Shown in pieces: positions 60,801 through 64,000 of a stretch of 64,000 nt of DNA. Below the pieces are notes generated by a model. It saw nothing but the letters and a program-made list of their open reading frames with translations. It was not told the origin of the DNA and searched no databases. Every line of letters starts with the position of its first letter. Within the stretch, counting starts at the first letter, position 1. The stretch comes from Phoronis australis (Eukaryota; Phoronida; Phoronidae): NCBI GenBank assembly GCA_002633005.1, contig NMRA01000033.1, positions 952,611-1,016,610 of the forward strand, read 5' to 3'. A program made the translations under genes and the position numbers.

Positions 60801-63789
60801 TAACCAAAAGCCCAAAAATACTGGAATTTTCCTTTCACTTTTTGTATCTCCTATTCATGTCTGCCTCCGTGAAAACGATTTTGAAGTTTCGAAAACAGCC
60901 GAGTCTGTGCATTTTATCAGACCCTTTTCAGGTATTTATACGTTTAAAGCTTGTTCAATAAGGTTGGTGCTGCTTATTTCAGCGTTCATTTGCACGACAT
61001 GGCCTGTGTGTAATGATGCCCAATCTTATATTTCTGCTGCAGGTGAATATGGTGTTTTTATTTAACATACTAAGAATTTTACTCACTCAACTCCAAGCTC
61101 ATCCCAACGAGCCCAGCAACTACAGGTAAGACATAAAGTTTCTTAATCAACAAATTGAAAAGTTTGAAACTCTTGTTTGAAAGTTTTGTTTCAAACTGAA
61201 TTATCAGAAACACGGACAGGCATTTTAAATACAAAGTATTCTCCGGACTGGCATTTTAAATATGAAAGTATTTTCCAAAATGTCATGTTGGTCCCGTCAC
61301 AAATGGACAGCTATGTCAATTTTATGAATTTCGAAACCAAGACAAATGCTGTTTATTGCTTACAAATAAAATGTAGATGTAGACGAGGGCACAACACCAG
61401 TGAAACTATGGCTACCAACACACGTCGACAAAATGTTTAATACCCTCCTATATCGCGGTGAAACTATGTCAACCATTTTCCAATATGGCCTCCTATGAAT
61501 GCTACTTTCATTCCAGGCGCGCCATTAAAGCTACATTTATTCTCATTCCGCCGTTTGGAATACAGCTACTCATCATTATTTATCGACCAAATTCAGATAT
61601 GGCGGGGGCCACAATCTACGACTTAATAGCGGCAGTGGTGGACAGTTCTCAGGTAAATACAATGTGGAGCGATACCGAGTGTGATATCAGGCTTGCGCAT
61701 CATAGACGCGAGAACGTCGCAAAAACGTAAGCTAGAGCGCACAAGAGTTCGAGAGATATCGCCGTTACATGCGAAGCGTATAGTAACACTGGCTTCCTTC
61801 ACGAGATTCTTGCGTCCACGGTACTCAACCCAGACCATGTGGACCGCGAGAGAGCAATGTTGGCCAACGCTGAAAGTTAGCCTACAACGGAGTAGGCTTG
61901 AACTCCAATTTTTTGTGACAAAAACTTGTAAACTGTTGAAGAAGACATTTCGGTGATAATTTTCATTGTAGCCCTTAAAAATGTCAATACCGTCTGCTTT
62001 ATGACAAAGCAACGAAGAGACATACATGTACTGTAGACGTTGCTGCACATCTGAAGCGAAGTGTTGTTTTCTAGTTCTACCAGCCGTCTCAAATAAACGA
62101 GACTGTAGTTGTATTGGCTATTCCCCACTGTTGTACATAAAACTTGGATTATGGTTGAAACTGGGTTCCATTCTTCCTCTCGCATAGTTCTGGGATTCCT
62201 CGTCAGGTAATGAAAGATAAGTGTGGTCAGTTGTGGTGAAAACATACTTACATGTAATTTTAATCTACCTAAAACCGATTTTGTCTTCGGACGTGTTCTT
62301 GCCAAATTTTCTCGATCACTTGGCCTGGGTCTCATCTTTGCCAGAATTTTGGTCTTGAAGGATCTCTAAACCCACCTTCCATCACCAAATTACTTTTGAT
62401 TTATGCATCTTGTCTTCATGAAATTGGGCATAAGTTATTCCTTAGTCGACTATTGGGTGACTTAAGGGCTTCACTTTGTCACCGCTTGTGACTAGACTCT
62501 ACAAGTTGACTTGTCACGGCGCGCCATTTTATGCACCGAGCACTTTCCTAAGGCGAAACGAACTGTCAGCTTTTTGCAAATCCAAAAATTGCTTCTCATC
62601 TGAGTAATAAGCAATTTGAGATTAATTTTATAGTGGTGCAGTCTAAATCAAAAGTTCGCCTTTTGACGCAATGCGGGTTTACATGTATGTGAATCTAGGA
62701 CCTTAATAAACGATGCCAACTCTTAGTCATCCAAAATCATGCTTTGTCAACCATTAAACGTATACATTTTCTGAAAAGAGAAAGATCGAGGATTCTAAAA
62801 TAATATGCTTCTTACTACAGTGTCTTCTTTGTTGTCACGTGACCACGTTTTTGAAGTAAAATGTTCATGTGCAAGAAAGGTGCTTCCATTAATAACCCCC
62901 CTAGGCGATTTTACTAAAGAGTTTTTAAATATATCTCAAAAACGCTGTTAGGAATTTTCGATTATCCTCTTAGTTTGGGTTTTATGCCAAATTAATTCGC
63001 AAAACACAAGGCATTTTTTGTAAAAAAATCGTGATCTTATTCTTATATCGTATGGTACGCAACATTAGGCATATTAAAGCAAAATCATTACAGCATTTTT
63101 GAAATAAAACGGTAATTTTTTCAATATGCAAAATCGGCTGTGGTTATATTGCTATGAATGTACCTTTCTTGCACATGGGAATTTAATCAACTTTAAACGT
63201 GGCCCCGTAACAATGATAAAGACACAGCAATAAGAAGCATATTTTTAGAACCCTAGATCTCACGATCCCTTCAGAAAATAATTTTAATGGTTAAGGAAGC
63301 ATAGTTTTTCGATATTTGACTTAGAGTTGAGGACGTTCATCCAGGTCCTAGTCGTAAGTGACTTTTCGTGGGGCCGGATGTGAGATTTGGATTTGGTGGT
63401 TTTGTCTTCATGACATTTGCATTTTACATTTTGTGATAGTAAACGATTTGAAGCCGTTAATTAAACATTCTTGTTCTCCCGCAGCTTTAGCTACGGGATA
63501 CCGTAGAAGTATTTAACCTATAACTGTGCGTACATGTACATGTAGATCACCACTCCTAGTTTGGGGCCTGTTCCTGGCTTTACGTGTTAGCAATGGTGAG
63601 GACAGTTACTTCACGAATACGCAATATCAAACCCACCTACACGTTGATCTCCTTTCAATGCCATTAATAGAAACAAAGCCAGTGATGGACGTGTTATCTC
63701 AGTTGTAATGTTTAATTACCGAAAGTTTTCGTCATTGTGTTTTTCAGGGTTTCTTTGTAGCGCTCGTGTTCTGTTTTTGCAACGGCGAG
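39828..63789 (+). CDS. Calcitonin/CGRP receptor-like class B1 GPCR, 3' partial (11 exons, 466 codons)
   Basis: A plasma-membrane peptide-hormone receptor of the secretin family, expected to couple to Gs and cAMP. Layout: signal peptide 1-19, Cys-rich extension about 20-110, hormone-receptor domain about 110-204 with CPRTWDGYGCF and ENGEWTNYTAC, TM1 about 207-234, TM2 about 246-270, TM3 about 288-312 with WMFLEGYYLH, TM4 about 326-347, TM5 about 363-396, TM6 about 408-430 with KATFILIPPFG, TM7 from about 445 with GFFVALVFCFCNGE. Conserved Cys in AGC (TM3) and CWIV (loop 2) would form the usual disulfide. The closest pattern is CALCR/CALCRL: LHLNFF for LHKNMF, KATFILIPPFGIQ for KATMILVPLLGIQ, YRPN...IYD for WRPS...IYD. 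Glycosylation sequons: NNS, NGT, NAT, NST, NYT. All exon phases agree; the C-terminal tail lies beyond 64000. Confidence 0.92.
40075..40411 (+). pseudogene. Dispersed repeat carrying a THAP-like start, copy 2
   Basis: ATG at 40226 opens MPAKFYCCAVGCNSEGRKLD, close to the 24-kb copy, then the frame runs to 40411 without family resemblance (EN.ATVLTYFSTSEA). The upstream 150 bp also match the other copy. Either a transposon with a THAP transposase start or duplicated gene debris. Confidence 0.4.
44405..44942 (+). other. GAT-repeat with a long acidic open frame
   Basis: 44440-44700 is an imperfect (GAT)n tract. One frame stays open for about 178 codons: an Asp-rich stretch, then STETTVCVRLVQSNGQYNST, LAFCDGIGDPLSWLMAYYNK and FELSDYMYVK before TAA. 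The GAT tract cannot contain stops in this frame, but about 75 further codons are also open. No homologue recognised, no early ATG and no clear splice site, so probably chance. The Met-rich frame over the same DNA is an artefact. Confidence 0.3.
44943..46493. other. Intron 1 stretch, nothing recognised
   Basis: AT-rich; no repeat or coding signal noticed. Confidence 0.6.
46494..46757 (+). mobile_element. MITE with ATGCGCGCA ends, copy 2
   Basis: ATGCGCGCACCCAGCC at the left is the reverse complement of CCTAGGTGCGCGCAT at the right apart from one or two bases. It shares internal blocks with 20017-20214 but is about 66 bp longer, with an extra GGCTCGTTCGAGCC palindrome near the right end. No flanking duplication is evident. 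Confidence 0.7.
51143..51305. repeat. Cluster of six palindromic 13-15-mers (TACCAAATGGGTA type)
   Basis: 51143 GTACCAAATGGGTAC, 51161 ATACCAAATGGGTAT, 51227 TACCAAAAGGGTA, 51245 TGCCAAATGGGCA, 51271 GTACAAAGTGGGTAC, 51293 AGCCAACTGGGCT. Arms co-vary (TA/TA, TG/CA, AG/CT) while the centre stays CAAA-like. Gaps between them are irregular (2-51 bp). Confidence 0.75.
55203..55668 (+). CDS. GPCR exon 2: cysteine-rich N-terminal extension and start of hormone-receptor domain
   Basis: Acceptor TTCATTTTGCAG, donor GTACGG; 155 codons plus 1 nt. It starts ASNVASGNPGLDGYC and runs through WTCAEC, ECERWTACCRSAKQCC and CPRTWDGYGCFKDTMPG to CPSFIQYSIPS. The WDG..C...T..G core is diagnostic of class B1 receptors. 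At 466 nt this exon is much longer than its vertebrate counterparts, which split this domain over several small exons. Confidence 0.93.
55669..56768. other. GPCR intron 2, hosting a retrotransposon tail
   Basis: Mostly occupied by the non-LTR 3' end described at 55975-56523. The remaining flanks show nothing. Confidence 0.85.
55975..56523 (+). mobile_element. Non-LTR retrotransposon 3' end (CR1/L2-like) with (AAAT)n tail
   Basis: TWSPSSSDFNLLKRRSETGKK then SFSFYGT is followed, one frameshift later, by WNSLPADSKSTSSFLTFK and RNRFNSM with a stop at 56160. RxETGKKSFSFYG..LWNSLP is the usual C-terminal end of marine-invertebrate non-LTR ORF2 proteins. An AT-rich 3'UTR containing GATGGGGCTACCCTCATTGTA ends in AATAAATAATGAATAAATAA repeats at about 56490-56523, a typical microsatellite tail. 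Inserted in the sense orientation of the host gene. Confidence 0.75.
56769..56857 (+). CDS. GPCR exon 3: end of hormone-receptor domain
   Basis: Acceptor TAGTGACAG, donor GTAAGT. The split Ala codon is followed by SKMCTENSTWYSLPENGEWT and NYTACIETS, matching calcitonin receptor KYCDEKGVWFKHPENNRTW.NYTMC. Confidence 0.95.
57268..57359 (+). CDS. GPCR exon 4: TM1
   Basis: Acceptor TTTCATTACAG, donor GTAAGT. It encodes HHKIVIFISIACNAISIVV and LIPAVIILISY plus 2 nt of an Arg codon: a single hydrophobic helix. Confidence 0.93.
57803..57953 (+). CDS. GPCR exon 5: TM2 and first extracellular loop
   Basis: Acceptor GATTTTTTACAG, donor GTAAGG. RQLNCQNRIKLHLNFFTCF then IINGIVFILWNIFVYY parallels GCQRVTLHKNMFLTYILN of the calcitonin receptor. 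The loop ends DSLIFKNT. Confidence 0.95.
58239..58389 (+). CDS. GPCR exon 6: TM3 and start of TM4
   Basis: Acceptor TCTATTTTCAG, donor GTAAGT. AGCKFLHALTRYTKSCTYL then WMFLEGYYLHRLIV includes the class-invariant E-G-Y-L-H, then FVQPKSLLWFYIIGW enters TM4. Confidence 0.97.
58778..58838 (+). CDS. GPCR exon 7: rest of TM4
   Basis: Acceptor CATTCCACAG, donor GTACTG. Short 61-nt exon encoding GFPALPTAIYSVIRVCLADE, matching WGFPLVPTTIHAITRA of the calcitonin receptor. Confidence 0.93.
59299..59368 (+). CDS. GPCR exon 8: second extracellular loop and TM5
   Basis: Acceptor TAATTTTACAG, donor GTGAGT; 70 nt. SCWIVQSIPEIEWIIYTPN then LLSLL; CW is the conserved loop-2 Cys-Trp of class B receptors. Confidence 0.93.
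59369..61042. other. GPCR intron 8
   Basis: No repeat family or nested gene recognised. A small inverted pair TGTAACAATTATTACATTTTA / TTACATTTTACAATGTAA lies near 60515-60560. Confidence 0.7.
61043..61125 (+). CDS. GPCR exon 9: end of TM5 and third intracellular loop
   Basis: Acceptor TTCTGCTGCAG, donor GTAAGA. VNMVFLFNILRILLTQLQA then HPNEPSNY corresponds to VNFFFLLNIVRVLVTKMRE of the calcitonin receptor; this loop contacts G proteins. Confidence 0.95.
61517..61652 (+). CDS. GPCR exon 10: TM6 and third extracellular loop
   Basis: Acceptor TTTCATTCCAG, donor GTAAAT. RAIKATFILIPPFGIQLLII then YRPNSDMAGATIYDL; KAT..L.P..G is the TM6 signature, and the kink PxxG is present as PPFG. Confidence 0.96.
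61653..63747. other. GPCR intron 10
   Basis: Non-coding. The 141- and 152-residue minus-strand frames at 61623-62335 overlap each other and exon 10, with no family resemblance. I see no other features. Confidence 0.7.
63748..63789 (+). CDS. GPCR exon 11: 42-nt TM7 exon
   Basis: Acceptor GTGTTTTTCAG, donor GTAATA. Exactly 14 codons, GFFVALVFCFCNGE, matching GFFVATIYCFCNNE. A separate 42-nt exon at this point is a conserved feature of class B1 receptor genes. Confidence 0.97.
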
Positions 63790-64000
63790 GTAATATTTTG
63801 TCAATAAATTTCTGGGTCCCGTTTTGTGAAATGTCCTAAGTCCGGTCTTAAGCATGCTACTGCAAAACCAAGACTGCGTTTTCGAACAGGTAAATGTAAA
63901 ACGGTGGAAGTAATGAAATTACAGGTTGATCATTGTCCATGTTCAGACTTAACGAGCTAAACCACGAGTCACCCTAAGGAACACTGACTATGAACAAATT
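63790..64000. other. Start of GPCR intron 11, running out of the window
   Basis: Begins GTAATATT. The exon encoding the C-terminal tail is expected downstream and is not seen here. Confidence 0.8.

Noticed and set aside
61623-62335. Minus-strand frames of 141 and 152 residues
   Set aside because: They overlap receptor exon 10 and its intron, use different frames over the same DNA, and show no recognisable domain.

Overview
This is eukaryotic, AT-rich animal genomic DNA. The genes are split by GT-AG introns, the sequence between them is full of mobile-element remnants and simple repeats, and short ACATGTACATGTA runs are common. Two protein-coding genes can be reconstructed exon by exon. The mix of a CCDC47 orthologue, an invertebrate-type calcitonin-receptor-like GPCR and this repeat style suggests a marine invertebrate. 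A non-vertebrate deuterostome such as an echinoderm or hemichordate is my preferred guess, but a lophotrochozoan is not excluded.

Left part (1-14841, minus strand): a complete CCDC47 coding sequence. Thirteen exons join in phase to 477 codons plus stop, against about 483 residues in human. The last exon ends at 160 and the start exon is a tiny 6-codon exon at 14824-14841. Its introns hold a palindromic MITE family (645-867 and 7121-7373) and a 17-bp minisatellite (8431-8880). One intron also holds a higher-order repeat carrying eight same-strand CTCF-like cores (11146-13619), which has been split by a TIR transposon (11190-12676).

Middle part (about 14.9-39.8 kb): I found no supportable gene. 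It holds two large foldback or long-TIR structures just upstream of CCDC47 (15321-15995 and 16211-17348), a MITE (20017-20214, second copy at 46494-46757) and a decayed non-LTR retrotransposon 3' end (about 20620-21470). It also holds a CA microsatellite with an assembly gap, THAP-like fragments, a 177-179 bp tandem repeat and two strong hairpins.

Right part (39828 to beyond 64000, plus strand): a secretin-family (class B1) GPCR of the calcitonin/CGRP receptor type. A predicted signal-peptide exon at 39828-39884 is followed by a 15.3-kb intron. Ten further exons (55203-63789) then encode an unusually cysteine-rich extracellular domain and TM1 to TM7. They end with the 42-nt TM7 exon; the C-terminal tail lies outside the window. 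Eleven exons give 466 codons in one unbroken frame.

The two genes are divergently oriented and share no obvious pathway. CCDC47 helps membrane proteins fold in the ER, and the receptor would be a multipass client of the secretory pathway like any other GPCR. Isolated single N positions at 11472, 16736, 17873 and 31216 each sit exactly between two near-identical copies of flanking sequence. These look like unmerged contig overlaps rather than biological duplications.
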